NCBI GenBank assembly: GCA_018001225.1
Contig: JAGNIJ010000020.1
Span: forward strand, 1 to 64,000
DNA from: Kiritimatiellia bacterium
Lineage (GTDB): Bacteria; Verrucomicrobiota; Kiritimatiellia; CAIQIC01; JAGNIJ01
Length of the DNA: 64,000 bases
Direction of reading: 5' to 3'
Position 1 is the stretch's first letter. The number at the start of each line of letters is the position of its first letter. The translations under genes and the position numbers were made by a program. The notes under the pieces are model-generated. The model was not told the origin of the DNA, did no database searches, and was given only the letters and a program-made list of their open reading frames with translations. Below are positions 9,104-17,653 of this stretch, in pieces.

Positions 9104-9131
9104 TTGCCACGGCCCCGCGCCGCCCTACACT
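9104..9131 (+). promoter_or_regulatory. Candidate promoter, leaderless geometry (rsmI)
   Basis: TTGCCA (9104-9109), 16 nt, TACACT (9126-9131), then 7 nt to the rsmI ATG at 9139. No ribosome site fits between them. Confidence 0.45.
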
Positions 9132-9138
9132 GGCCCGC

Positions 9139-9867
9139 ATGGAGCCCGGCCTGTACATCGTCGGCACGCCGATCGGCCACCTGCAGGACATCACGCTGCG
9201 CGCGCTGGACGTCCTGCGGCAGGCGGAGGTCGTGGTCGCCGAGGATACGCGACACACGCGGATCCTGCTGGAACGCCACGAGATCCCCGCCCGCCTCTTC
9301 AGTTGCCACCGCTTCAACGAGGCCTCGCGGGCGCAGGCGATCCTCGACCGCGTCCGGGCGGGCGCGGTCGTGGCGCTCGTGACCGACTCCGGCATGCCGG
9401 GCGTCTCCGATCCCGGCAGCCGGGTCGTGGCCGCGTGCCGCGCCGCGGGCCTGCCGGTCACCTGCCTGCCCGGCCCGTCGGCCGTGACGGCCGCCGTGGC
9501 CTTGAGCGGCATGGGCGGCGCGGCCTTTTCCTTCGCGGGGTTCCTGCCGCGGAAGGAGGGCGCGCGCCGGCGGCGCCTCGAGGAACTGGCCGCGCGGGAG
9601 GAGCCGGTGGTCCTGTTCGAGTCGCCCTTCCGCCTCCTGCGCACCCTGGAGGAAATCGAGGCCGTCATGGGCCCGCGGCCGGTGTTCCTCGGCCGCGAGC
9701 TGACGAAGCAGTTCGAGGAAAGCCGGGTCGGCACCCCGTCGGACCTGCGGGCCGCCTTCGCCGGGCGCTCCGTGAAAGGCGAACTCGTCCTCGTGATCTC
9801 GCCCGCCGGGCGACGCGGCGAACCGGACGACGCGCGGCCCGACGGTCCGGCGGAAGGAAAGAGTTGA
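9139..9867 (+). CDS. rsmI: 16S rRNA (cytidine1402-2'-O)-methyltransferase
   Basis: A 242-residue SAM-dependent tetrapyrrole-methylase-fold enzyme that 2'-O-methylates C1402 of 16S rRNA in the decoding centre. Diagnostic segments are YIVGTPIGHLQDITLRALDVL at the N-terminus, VVAEDTRHTRILL, CHRFNE, VALVTDSGMPGVSDPGSRVV and LPGPSAVTAAVALSG. Length is shorter than E. coli RsmI (286) because the small C-terminal domain is missing or reduced, as in many bacteria. The ATG at 9139 follows a candidate -10 box by 7 nt. The gene precedes parB by 34 nt. Confidence 0.93.
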   Translation: MEPGLYIVGTPIGHLQDITLRALDVLRQAEVVVAEDTRHTRILLERHEIPARLFSCHRFNEASRAQAILDRVRAGAVVALVTDSGMPGVSDPGSRVVAACRAAGLPVTCLPGPSAVTAAVALSGMGGAAFSFAGFLPRKEGARRRRLEELAAREEPVVLFESPFRLLRTLEEIEAVMGPRPVFLGRELTKQFEESRVGTPSDLRAAFAGRSVKGELVLVISPAGRRGEPDDARPDGPAEGKS

Positions 9868-9901
9868 TTTTTCAGGGCGGCGCGGACAGGCTATCCGCAA
9901 C

Positions 9902-10813
9902 ATGGCAGCCAAGCACATAGGCCTCGGGCGCGGCTTGAGCGCCCTCATCAAGGATACCCCGGCCGCGCCGGAACCGGCCGCCCCGGCGCCCGGCGAGGAG
10001 CGCGGCATCGTCAGGCTGCCGATCGACCAGGTTCATAAAAGCCCCTGGCAGCCGCGCCGCGAGATGAAGGCGGAGGCGATCGAGGATCTGGCCCACTCGA
10101 TCCGCGAGCACGGCGTGCTGCAGCCGCTGCTGGTCCGGCGCGTCGAGGACCACTATGAGCTGATCGCCGGCGAGCGCCGCCTGCGCGCGGCGCAGGCCGC
10201 CGAACTGCGCGAGGTGCCGGCGCGGGTCATGGAGGTCTCCGACCGCGAGGCGCTGGAGCTGGCCCTGATCGAGAACCTGCAGCGCGAGGACCTGAACCTC
10301 ATCGAGGAGGCCGAGGGCTACCGGACGCTCGTCGAGAAGTTCGAGATGACGCAGGAGCAGATCGCGCAGCGCGTCGGCAAGGCGCGCGCGACGGTGGCGA
10401 ATGCCCTGCGGCTGCTGGACCTGCCGGACGCCGTGAAGCAGAAGGTCGCCGAGGGCGCGTTGTCCGGCGGCCACGCGAAGGTGCTGCTGGGGCTTGAGAT
10501 CCCCCGCGAGCAGGAGCTGCTGGCCGCCCGCGCGCTCAAGGAGGGCCTGTCGGTCCGGGCCCTGGAGAAGCTGGTGGAACGGCTGCGCAAGATGCCGCGC
10601 AAGCCGCGCGCCGTGCGGTCCGACCTGCCCGAGAGCTATCTCCAGTCGCTGACGGACCGGCTGCACCAGCACCTCGGCACGTCGGTCCACGTCACCCCCT
10701 GCCGGACCCTGGCCAACGGACGCAAGGCCAAGGGCTGCATCGCGATCGAGTTCTACACGAACGAAGAGCTGGACCGCCTGCTGACGATCCTGGGCCTGGC
10801 CGAGAACCTGTAG
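9902..10813 (+). CDS. parB: ParB/Spo0J-family chromosome partitioning protein
   Basis: A 303-residue protein with the classical layout: N-terminal GLGRGLSALI (the ParA-interacting tail), the ParB/Srx CTPase domain with GERRLRAAQ near residue 88 and ALIENLQREDLNLIEEAEGY near 120-135, a helix-turn-helix (EMTQEQIAQRVGKARATVANAL) near 148-172, and a C-terminal dimerisation domain. It should bind parS sites, load condensin and act in origin segregation. No parA precedes or follows it and no parS-like TGTTTCACGTGAAACA was seen nearby. It is followed at 11 nt by an M48 protease. Confidence 0.92.
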   Translation: MAAKHIGLGRGLSALIKDTPAAPEPAAPAPGEERGIVRLPIDQVHKSPWQPRREMKAEAIEDLAHSIREHGVLQPLLVRRVEDHYELIAGERRLRAAQAAELREVPARVMEVSDREALELALIENLQREDLNLIEEAEGYRTLVEKFEMTQEQIAQRVGKARATVANALRLLDLPDAVKQKVAEGALSGGHAKVLLGLEIPREQELLAARALKEGLSVRALEKLVERLRKMPRKPRAVRSDLPESYLQSLTDRLHQHLGTSVHVTPCRTLANGRKAKGCIAIEFYTNEELDRLLTILGLAENL

Positions 10814-10824
10814 GGGGCCCGGCG

Positions 10825-11994
10825 ATGAGCGATACCCCAGCCCCGGCGCCGGCCCCGGACGACGATCTCCGGGCGCGCCGGTACGAGTCCCTGCACAACC
10901 GCCTCTTCCTGCTGCGCGCGGCGCTGACCCTCGGCCTGGTCTGGGCCTACCTCCTGACCGGCGCCTCGGCGGCGCTGGCGGCCGGCCTGCACGCGCGGTT
11001 CGGGGGCTGGTGGCCGCTCGTCAACGGGCTCTACACGCTGATCACCCTCTTCGGCTTCTCGGCCCTCATGTTTCCCTTGAGCTACTTCAGCGATTACGTG
11101 ATCGAGCGTCGCTACGGCCTGTCGCACCAGTCGCCCGAGGGCTGGTTCCTGGACTATCTCAAAACACTGGGGTTGGAGTTGCTGCTCGGCGTGGTCTTCT
11201 TCAGCGTCCTGTACGCGCTGCTCCGGTGGCTGCCCGGCTCGTGGTGGGTCTGGGCGACGGTGTTCTACGTGTTCTTCGCCGTGGTGCTCTCGTCCCTGGC
11301 GCCGGTCCTGATCCTCCCGCTGTTTCACCGGATCGAGCCGCTCGACCAGCCCGAGCTGGTCGCCGCGGCGGAGGCCCAGGCGCGGCAGGCGGGGGTGCGG
11401 GTGCTCGGGGTGTTCCGCTGGGGGCTGGAGGAAAAGACCGAGACGGCCAACGCCGCGCTCGCCGGGCTCGGCCGTACGCGCCGCATCCTGCTGGGCGACA
11501 CGCTGCTGAAGGGATACTCGCGGGACGAGATCCTGTCCATCCTGGCCCACGAGCTGGGCCATTACCGCCACCGGGACATCGCCCGGCTGATCGCGGCGGG
11601 AACGATCCTGGCCGCGCTGGGCTTCTTCGCCGCGCAGGCCGCCCTGAAGGGCCTGGTCGCGGGGTTCGGCTTCGCCGGGCCGGCGGACATCGCCTCCTTT
11701 CCCCTGATGATCGTCTGCCTCTTCCTCTTCTCGCTGATCGCCATGCCGTTCTCCAACGCCTACTCGCGCCGCCGGGAGCTCGCCGCGGACGCGTACGCCG
11801 TGCGCGCCACGGGGTCGGCCGGGCCGCTGGTCTCGGCGCTGAACAAGCTCGCGGCCCAGAACCTGGCCGTGCGCCGGCCGGCCGCCTGGCTGGAGTTTCT
11901 GCTCTACAGCCATCCCTCCATCGATCGCCGGATCGAGCAGGCGCAAGCGGCGGAAAAAGCGCCGGGAGAGACCGCCCGACACCCCGGCGCGTAA
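10825..11994 (+). CDS. M48-family membrane metalloprotease (Ste24/CAAX-type)
   Basis: A 389-residue integral membrane zinc peptidase. The zinc motif HELGH is near residue 242 (ILAHELGHYRHRDI), and the third ligand Glu is in the downstream RRELAADAYA segment. At least five hydrophobic segments surround it, including one just after the motif, matching Ste24p/HtpX topology with an intramembrane chamber. The ERRYGLSHQSPEGWFLDYLK segment and the length match the CAAX prenyl protease 1 group rather than HtpX (about 290). Bacteria lack prenylated CAAX proteins, so a membrane quality-control role is more likely. It starts 11 nt after parB, with AGGGGGCCC upstream. Confidence 0.88.
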   Translation: MSDTPAPAPAPDDDLRARRYESLHNRLFLLRAALTLGLVWAYLLTGASAALAAGLHARFGGWWPLVNGLYTLITLFGFSALMFPLSYFSDYVIERRYGLSHQSPEGWFLDYLKTLGLELLLGVVFFSVLYALLRWLPGSWWVWATVFYVFFAVVLSSLAPVLILPLFHRIEPLDQPELVAAAEAQARQAGVRVLGVFRWGLEEKTETANAALAGLGRTRRILLGDTLLKGYSRDEILSILAHELGHYRHRDIARLIAAGTILAALGFFAAQAALKGLVAGFGFAGPADIASFPLMIVCLFLFSLIAMPFSNAYSRRRELAADAYAVRATGSAGPLVSALNKLAAQNLAVRRPAAWLEFLLYSHPSIDRRIEQAQAAEKAPGETARHPGA

Positions 11995-12100
11995 ATCCGA
12001 AATTCGAAAAGCGGGAAACGGAACGCCCGGGTTCCGTTCTTTCTGAAATGCTCCGCCTTCGGATTTGTTTCGGATTTCGACATTCGGATTTCGAATTTTC
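11993..12100 (+). repeat. Palindromic ATTCGAAATCCGAA-type intergenic repeat
   Basis: The left part AATCCGAAATTCGAAAA (from 11994) is mirrored by TTCGGATTTCGAATTTTC near 12083-12100. Direct TTCGGATTT units lie between them (near 12058, 12069 and 12083), and an inner CGGAAC/GTTCCG pair is also present. It sits right after the M48 stop and may act as a transcript-end structure. Confidence 0.6.
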
Positions 12101-12112
12101 TTGTTGTTGCGC

Positions 12113-12140
12113 TTGTATCCGCCCCGCGATCGCTCATAAT
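12113..12140 (+). promoter_or_regulatory. Candidate promoter of the pot operon
   Basis: TTGTAT (12113-12118), 16 nt, CATAAT (12135-12140). It is followed by a leader of about 115 nt holding two related hairpins before the potA GTG at 12262. Confidence 0.5.
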
Positions 12141-12150
12141 GGGCGGCAAC

Positions 12151-12247
12151 GGGTAAACGCGGACCCGGCTTCGTCCCGATGCGGCATCGGAACTGCGCCG
12201 GGGTAAAGCCCGGCTTCGTCCCGTCGTCGCGGGGCTGCGCCGGGGAG
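12151..12247 (+). promoter_or_regulatory. Tandem hairpin element in the potA leader
   Basis: Two related units, each opening with GGGTAAA and containing CCCGGCTTCGTCCCG, then a GCGCCGGGG return arm (12151-12203 and 12201-12246). Each folds into an outer stem CCCGGC/GCCGGG, a small internal loop, and an inner stem. The inner stems differ in sequence but keep pairing: GTCCCGAT/ATCGGAAC in the first, GTCCCG/CGGGGC in the second. The structure lies between the promoter and the potA start. Confidence 0.5.
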
Positions 12248-12261
12248 GCACGGATCGGGCG

Positions 12262-13437
12262 GTGGACGACTTTCTGGTTTTCGAAAACGTCTCGAAAAGT
12301 TTCGGCAAGGTCCGGGCGGTCGCGGACGTTTCGCTGACCATCCGGCGGGGCGAGTTTTTTTCCCTGCTCGGCCCGAGCGGCTGCGGCAAGACCACCCTCC
12401 TGCGGATCCTCGCGGGCTTCGAGGGCCCGGACAGCGGGCGCGTGCTGCTCAACGGCCGGGACGTCACCCAGCTCGCGCCGAACGAGCGCAAGGTCAACAC
12501 CATCTTCCAGAGCTACGCCCTCTTCCCGCACCTGACCGTCGCCCAGAACATCGCGTTCGGCCCGCAGATCGCCGGCTGGCCCCGCGCGCAGATCCGGGAG
12601 GAGGTGGACAAGATGCTCCACCTCGTCCAGCTCGCGGACCAGGCGCACAAGCGGCCCGACCTGTTGAGCGGCGGGCAGAAGCAGCGCGTCGCCATCGCGC
12701 GCGCGCTGATCAACAAGCCCCAGGTGCTGCTGCTGGACGAGCCGCTCGCCGCGCTGGACCTGAAGCTGCGCCAGCGGATGCTGATCGAGCTGGACCTGAT
12801 CCACGACGAGGTCGGCATCACGTTCGTGTACGTCACGCACGACCAGGGCGAGGCCATGAGCTTGAGCGACCGCATCGCGGTGATGGACAAGGGCCGCATC
12901 GAGCAGGTCGGCACGCCCGCGCAGATCTACGAGGCTCCGCGCAGCAGCTTCGTGGCCGCCTTCATCGGCGACACGAACTTCTTCGAGGGGCAGGTGGTGG
13001 AACTGCTCGGCGGCGACTACAGCCGGCTGACCGTGGAGGGGTTCCCGTCCGTCGAGTGCTTCAACGACAACAAGCTCAACGTCGGCGACCTGGTGTACTT
13101 GAGCATCCGGCCCGAGAAGTTCCGCATCTCGCGGGAGAAACCCGAGCCCGCGCCGCACGTCAACGCCGTCCAGGGCCGCGTGGCGGACGTGATCTACCTG
13201 GGCTCGCTGACCAAGTACTGGGTGCGCGCGCAGGACTACCGCATCGCGGTCTGGCGCCCGGCCAGCCGCTTCCTGCTGGACGAGAACCCGATCACGTGGA
13301 ACGACGAGGTCTGGATCTCGTGGCACGGCGACGACAGCTTCATGCTGGAGCGCTACAGCGAGTCGGACGAGAAGCTGATGGAGTCGCCGCCGGACCAGGT
13401 GGGCGATCCCAGCGGCCGCGGGGCGGCGAAGCCATGA
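12262..13437 (+). CDS. potA: Spermidine/putrescine ABC transporter ATP-binding protein
   Basis: A 391-residue ABC ATPase energising polyamine import. Motifs in order: Walker A GPSGCGKTT (about residue 37), Q-loop in TIFQSYALFPHLTV, signature LSGGQKQRVAIARAL (about 134), Walker B VLLLDEPLAALD, H-loop VTHDQGEAMSLSDR, then a TOBE-type regulatory C-terminus from about residue 240. The start is a GTG with GGAGG about 13 nt upstream; no better start is seen. The stop overlaps the potB ATG (ATGA). It heads a complete potABCD operon. Confidence 0.93.
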   Translation: MDDFLVFENVSKSFGKVRAVADVSLTIRRGEFFSLLGPSGCGKTTLLRILAGFEGPDSGRVLLNGRDVTQLAPNERKVNTIFQSYALFPHLTVAQNIAFGPQIAGWPRAQIREEVDKMLHLVQLADQAHKRPDLLSGGQKQRVAIARALINKPQVLLLDEPLAALDLKLRQRMLIELDLIHDEVGITFVYVTHDQGEAMSLSDRIAVMDKGRIEQVGTPAQIYEAPRSSFVAAFIGDTNFFEGQVVELLGGDYSRLTVEGFPSVECFNDNKLNVGDLVYLSIRPEKFRISREKPEPAPHVNAVQGRVADVIYLGSLTKYWVRAQDYRIAVWRPASRFLLDENPITWNDEVWISWHGDDSFMLERYSESDEKLMESPPDQVGDPSGRGAAKP

Positions 13438-14312
13438 ACCCGGCGCGCCGGGCCCGGTGGATCGAGTCGCTGGTAACCGCGCCGTCCATGGGCTGGCTGC
13501 TGGTCTTCTTCGTCGCGCCCACCGTGATCATCTTCGCCATCACCTTCAAGCCCGTGGACCTCTACGGGGGCATCGGGAAGGGCTGGACGCTGGCGACGCT
13601 GAAGAGCCTGTTCAACCCCAACTACCCGGCGATCGTGTGGCGAACGGTGTGGCTGTCCGCGGCGACCACGGCCGCGTGCCTGGTCCTCGCCGTGCCCTGC
13701 GGGTTCTACATCGCGCGGGCCTCCGCGCGATGGCGCCAGATGCTCCTGCTGCTGATCATCCTGCCGTTCTGGACGAGCTTCCTGGTGCGCGTGTTCGCCT
13801 GGAAGGTGCTGCTGCACCCGGAGGGGCCGCTCAAGCACGCGCTGGCGGCCATCGGGCTGATCGGGCCGGACACGCTGCTGCTGTACAACGAGAAGGCGAT
13901 CCTGCTGGTGATGGTGTACACGTTCCTGCCGTTCGCCATCCTGCCGATCTACGCGGCGGCGGAGAAGTTCGACTTCCGGCTGCTCGAGGCGGCGCGCGAC
14001 CTGGGGGCGCGGCCGCTGCGGGCGTTCTTCAGCGTCTTCGTGCCGGGCATCCGCCGCGGGCTGCTGACGGCGACGCTGGTGGTCTTCATCCCGGCGCTCG
14101 GGTCCTACGTGATCCCGGACATCGTGGGCGGCCCGACCACGGAGATGATCGGCAACAAGATCGCGCAGCGCACGTTCAGCGACCGCAACCTCCCGCACGC
14201 CAGCGGGCTCGCGGCCTTCCTGACCCTCGGCGTGCTCGCCCCGCTGCTGCTCGTCCTGGCCCTGCAGCGGAAGAAGGGCGAGGAAGCCCCGACGATGCAG
14301 GAGGTCTCGTGA
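13434..14312 (+). CDS. potB: Spermidine/putrescine ABC transporter permease PotB
   Basis: A 292-residue inner-membrane permease with about six transmembrane segments. It begins with a short cytoplasmic tail and the first helix GWLLVFFVAPTVIIFAITF. The ABC-permease coupling motif is visible near residues 180-200 (LEAARDLGARPLRAFFSVFVPGIRRGL), where the EAA loop contacts PotA. The ATG at 13434 overlaps the potA stop by 4 nt and the stop overlaps the potC start, so the four pot genes are translated as a chain. Confidence 0.92.
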   Translation: MNPARRARWIESLVTAPSMGWLLVFFVAPTVIIFAITFKPVDLYGGIGKGWTLATLKSLFNPNYPAIVWRTVWLSAATTAACLVLAVPCGFYIARASARWRQMLLLLIILPFWTSFLVRVFAWKVLLHPEGPLKHALAAIGLIGPDTLLLYNEKAILLVMVYTFLPFAILPIYAAAEKFDFRLLEAARDLGARPLRAFFSVFVPGIRRGLLTATLVVFIPALGSYVIPDIVGGPTTEMIGNKIAQRTFSDRNLPHASGLAAFLTLGVLAPLLLVLALQRKKGEEAPTMQEVS

Positions 14313-15085
14313 AACGCAGCATGGTCCCGCTGCTGACGACGATCTTTGTGCTGGTGTTTTTCTACCTGCCGATCCTGGTGCTGGTGATCAACTCCTTCAA
14401 CGCCTCGCGGTTCGGCGGCACGTGGGAGGGCTCGACGCTGGAGTGGTACCGGATGCTGTTCAAGGAGGCGAGCGTCTGGCGCGCCCTGCGCAACACGCTG
14501 GTCATCGCCGTCGGCGCGACCTTCGCGTCCGTCGCCCTGGGCACCACCGCCGCCTTCGCGCTGCACCGCTACCAGACGAAGCTGCAGCGGTTCCATTACA
14601 CCCTGGTGTACACGCCGCTGGTCGTGCCGGAGATCCTGATGGGCATGAGCCTGCTGCTCTTCTTCGTCGCGGCGGGGCTCGAGCTGGGGCTGTTCACGAT
14701 CTTCCTGGCCCACACGACGTTCTGCATCAGCTACGTGGCCATGGTCGTGCTCGCCCGGCTCCAGGACTTCGACTTCTCCATCATCGAGGCGGCGCAGGAC
14801 CTCGGGGCGGGCTGGTGGACGACGACCTGGCGCGTGCTGCTGCCGCTGCTGGCCCCGGGCCTGGCCGCGGGCGGCCTGCTGGCCTTCACCCTCTCGATCG
14901 ACGACTTCGTCATCACCTTCTTCGTCGCCGGGCCGGGCTCGACCACCCTGCCCGTGCGCATCTACAGCATGATCAAGCACAGCAAGAACATGCCCATGAT
15001 CAACGCGCTGTCCGCGATCCTGCTGGTCGTCACTTTCGCGGCTGTATGGGGCAGCCAGCGGTTAACCAAGGAGAGCCACGCATGA
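14309..15085 (+). CDS. potC: Spermidine/putrescine ABC transporter permease PotC
   Basis: A 258-residue permease, paired with PotB to form the translocation path. The first helix is TTIFVLVFFYLPILVLVINSF, typical of PotC, and the EAA loop is IIEAAQDLGAGWWTTTWRVLLPLLAPGL. It starts with GTG at 14309 overlapping the potB stop (GTGA); ATG 14321 is an alternative. The stop overlaps the potD ATG. Family members are close to 260 residues, so the gene is complete. Confidence 0.92.
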   Translation: MKRSMVPLLTTIFVLVFFYLPILVLVINSFNASRFGGTWEGSTLEWYRMLFKEASVWRALRNTLVIAVGATFASVALGTTAAFALHRYQTKLQRFHYTLVYTPLVVPEILMGMSLLLFFVAAGLELGLFTIFLAHTTFCISYVAMVVLARLQDFDFSIIEAAQDLGAGWWTTTWRVLLPLLAPGLAAGGLLAFTLSIDDFVITFFVAGPGSTTLPVRIYSMIKHSKNMPMINALSAILLVVTFAAVWGSQRLTKESHA

Positions 15086-16116
15086 AAGCACGCATCCTGT
15101 TCCTCGCCCTCGCGCTCGGGGCCGTCCTGCTGTCCGGCTGCGGGGAGAAGACGCCGGCCCTGCACTTCTATACCTGGGCCGACTACATCAAGCCGGAACT
15201 CGTCGCCCGCTTCGAGCAGGAGCACGGCTGCCGCGTCATCATCGACACCTTCGATTCCAACGAGGCGATGTACGCGAAGCTGAAGGCCGGGGCCACGGGG
15301 TACGACCTGCTCAACCCCAGCAGCTACATGGTCAAGCTGCTGAAGGACCAGGGCCTGCTCCAGGACCTCGACCGCGCGCTCCTGCCGAACCTGGCGAACA
15401 TCGACGCGGAATACCTGCGCATCGCCATGGACCCGGAGATGAAGCACAGCGTGCCGTACATGCTCACCAACACGGGGCTCGGCTACCTGGCCAGCCGCGT
15501 GCCGGATTTCGAGCCGACCTGGGGCGTCTTCGACCGGACCGACCTGCGCGGCCGGATGACCATGCTCAACGACATGCGCGAGACGCTCGGCGGCGCCCTG
15601 AAGTTCCTCGGCTACAGCCTGAACTCGACCGACGAGTACGAGCTGGCCGCCGCCCGCGACGTGGTGATCCGCTGGAAGAAGAACCTGGCGAAGTTCGAGA
15701 ACGAGCAGTACAAGACCGGCCTGGCCTCCGGCGAGTTCACCCTGGTCCACGGGTACAACGGCGACATCCTCCAGGTCATGGAGACCAACGAGGACATCGT
15801 CTTCGCCGTGCCGCGGGAGGGCACCTCCATCTCGTGCGACGACCTCGTGATCCCGCAGGCGGCGAAGGAGGTCGCGCTGGCCCACGCCTTCATCAACTTC
15901 CTGCACGAGCCCGAAGTGGCCGCCGAGAACACCGAGTTCATCGGCTATCTCTGCCCGAACAGCGCCGCCTACCCGCTGATGAGCGAGGAGATCCGCGAAG
16001 ACCCGTCCATCTTCCTGGAGCCCGAGATCAAGGCGAAGAGCGAGGTCATCGGCGACGTCGGCGAGGCCCTGGCGCTGTACACGAAGATGTGGGACCAGGT
16101 CAAGGCGGCGGAATAA
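15082..16116 (+). CDS. potD: Polyamine-binding lipoprotein PotD
   Basis: A 344-residue substrate-binding protein. The N-terminus is a lipoprotein signal peptide with lipobox LLSGC, so it is anchored in the membrane facing the periplasm rather than soluble as in E. coli. The mature part begins LHFYTWADYIKPELVARFEQEHGCRV, the PotD/PotF signature, and has NPSSYMVKLLKDQGLLQDLD and a C-terminal lobe typical of type II binding proteins. The ATG overlaps the potC stop and has AAGGAGAG upstream. Specificity between spermidine and putrescine cannot be told. Confidence 0.92.
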   Translation: MKARILFLALALGAVLLSGCGEKTPALHFYTWADYIKPELVARFEQEHGCRVIIDTFDSNEAMYAKLKAGATGYDLLNPSSYMVKLLKDQGLLQDLDRALLPNLANIDAEYLRIAMDPEMKHSVPYMLTNTGLGYLASRVPDFEPTWGVFDRTDLRGRMTMLNDMRETLGGALKFLGYSLNSTDEYELAAARDVVIRWKKNLAKFENEQYKTGLASGEFTLVHGYNGDILQVMETNEDIVFAVPREGTSISCDDLVIPQAAKEVALAHAFINFLHEPEVAAENTEFIGYLCPNSAAYPLMSEEIREDPSIFLEPEIKAKSEVIGDVGEALALYTKMWDQVKAAE

Positions 16117-16118
16117 AG

Positions 16119-16180
16119 CGGCTCGTCGGAGCCTCGCCCTCCATGAACATGTTCCTGGAGGGCGAGCGTCCCGCGAGCCG
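16119..16180 (+). repeat. LEGERP-family palindromic repeat, complete hairpin
   Basis: Long inverted repeat after potD: CGGCTCG..CTCGCCCTCCA on the left and TGGAGGGCGAGCGTCCCGCGAGCCG on the right (16155-16180), with a 12-nt loop. The right arm recurs at 20620, 32342 and 62907. It probably also ends the pot transcript, though no T-tract follows. Confidence 0.7.
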
Positions 16181-16192
16181 GCGAGGGAAGCA

Positions 16193-16221
16193 TTGACGCC
16201 GCGGCGGCGGTTTTGTACCGT
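16193..16221 (+). promoter_or_regulatory. Candidate promoter for trpB2
   Basis: TTGACG (16193-16198), 17 nt, TACCGT (16216-16221), about 38 nt before the ATG at 16260. Confidence 0.5.
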
Positions 16222-16259
16222 GGCCGCGTTATTCCAAGGAAAACAGGGAGAAAACTGAC

Positions 16260-17558
16260 ATGAGCACAACGCATTTCACGCTGAAGCAGTCGGACATCCC
16301 GACCCAGTGGTACAACATCCTGGCCGATTTCCCGGAGCCGCTGCCGCCGCCGCTGCATCCCGGCACCAAGCAGCCGGTGACGCTGCAGGACATGCTGGCG
16401 ATCTTCCCGGAGAGCCTGGTCATGCAGGAGATGTGCCCGGACCGCTGGGTCGAGATCCCGGCCGAGGTCCGCGACATCTATGCCCTGTGGCGGCCGACCC
16501 CGCTGCTGCGCGCGGTGCGCCTCGAGAAGGCGCTCCAGACCCCGGCCCATATCTACTACAAGTATGAAGGTGTCAGCCCCGCGGGCAGCCACAAGCCCAA
16601 CACGGCGGTCGCCCAGGCCTACTACAACAAGCAGGCGGGAACCCAGCGGCTGGCCACGGAGACCGGCGCCGGCCAGTGGGGCTCGTCGCTCGCGCTCGCG
16701 TGCAAGCTCTTCGGCCTCGAGTGCGTCGTGTACATGGTGAAGGTCAGCTACCACCAGAAGCCGTACCGCAAGATGCTCATGCACACCTGGGGCGCGACCG
16801 TGCACTCCAGCCCGACCCGCCACACCGAGGTCGGCCGCCGAATCCTCGACGCCGACCCGGAATGCCCGGGCAGCCTCGGCATCGCCATCAGCGAGGCCAT
16901 CGAGGACACCGTGCACCACCCGCACACGAAGTACTCGCTGGGCAGCGTGCTCAACCACGTCTGCATGCACCAGACCGTCGTCGGCCAGGAGGCCATCAAG
17001 CAGATGGCGCTGGCGGGCGAGGAGCCGGACGTCCTGATCGGCTGCGTCGGCGGCGGCAGCAACTTCGCCGGGCTGGTCTTCCCGTACCTGCACCTGAAGA
17101 TCACCCAGAAGAAACCGTATCGCGTCGTCGCCGTCGAGCCGTCCTCCTGCGCGTCGCTGACCAAGGGCGAGTTGCGCTACGACTTCGGGGACACCGCCGG
17201 CATGACCCCGCTGCTCATGATGCACACGCTGGGCCACGACTTCATCCCGCCCAGCATCCACGCCGGCGGCCTGCGCTACCACGGCATGGCACCGACGGTC
17301 AGCCACGCGAGGAAACTGGGCCTGGTCGACGCCGTCGCCTACCCGCAAACCAGGATCTTCGAGGCCGCGATCCAGTTCTCCCAGACCGAGGGCATCGTGC
17401 CCGCGCCGGAATCCGCGCACGCCGTGGCCGCCGCCATCGACGAGGCCACCGCCGCGCGCGAGGAGGGGAAGAAGCGGGTCATCCTGTTCAACCTCTCCGG
17501 CCACGGCATGCTGGACCTGGCGTCGTACGACTCGTACCTCGCCGGTCACCTGAAGTAG
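16260..17558 (+). CDS. trpB: Tryptophan synthase beta chain-like PLP enzyme (TrpB2 type)
   Basis: A 432-residue fold-type II PLP enzyme. The PLP lysine is Lys112 in GSHKPNTA, and the phosphate-binding glycine loop is GCVGGGSNF near residue 262-270. The N-terminal extension ([24 protein letters not shown]) and overall length are hallmarks of the TrpB2 subgroup, which works without a tight TrpA partner and converts indole plus serine to tryptophan. No trpA or other trp gene is adjacent, supporting a stand-alone role such as indole salvage. The ATG has a GGGAG site and a good promoter upstream. Confidence 0.9.
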   Translation: MSTTHFTLKQSDIPTQWYNILADFPEPLPPPLHPGTKQPVTLQDMLAIFPESLVMQEMCPDRWVEIPAEVRDIYALWRPTPLLRAVRLEKALQTPAHIYYKYEGVSPAGSHKPNTAVAQAYYNKQAGTQRLATETGAGQWGSSLALACKLFGLECVVYMVKVSYHQKPYRKMLMHTWGATVHSSPTRHTEVGRRILDADPECPGSLGIAISEAIEDTVHHPHTKYSLGSVLNHVCMHQTVVGQEAIKQMALAGEEPDVLIGCVGGGSNFAGLVFPYLHLKITQKKPYRVVAVEPSSCASLTKGELRYDFGDTAGMTPLLMMHTLGHDFIPPSIHAGGLRYHGMAPTVSHARKLGLVDAVAYPQTRIFEAAIQFSQTEGIVPAPESAHAVAAAIDEATAAREEGKKRVILFNLSGHGMLDLASYDSYLAGHLK

Positions 17559-17562
17559 GCGC

Positions 17563-17624
17563 CTCGGGCGCCGGCCAGCGGCGCCCCTACACCGCGATCC
17601 TGTAGGGGCGTCGCTTGCGACGCC
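17563..17624 (+). repeat. Palindromic repeat, CCCCTAC/GTAGGGG family, copy 1
   Basis: The 28-nt left part (17563-17590, from CTCGGGCGCCGG to CGCCCCTAC) is identical to that at 19782-19809. It is followed by TGTAGGGGCGTCGCTTGCGACGCC (17601-17624). CCCCTACA pairs with TGTAGGGG, and GCGTCGC with GCGACGC, so it can form two stacked hairpins. It lies about 30 nt ahead of the permease start. Confidence 0.65.
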
Positions 17625-17653
17625 TGTCTTCGCTACACAGGGAGGTTCTCCTC

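Noticed and set aside
11995..12261. Coding sequence reading through the repeat after the M48 gene
   Set aside because: Frames here are made of repeat units and hairpins and lack a ribosome site; treated as repeat and leader.
16260..17558. Canonical TrpB of a trp operon
   Set aside because: The length, N-terminal extension and lack of trpA or other trp genes fit the TrpB2 subgroup instead.
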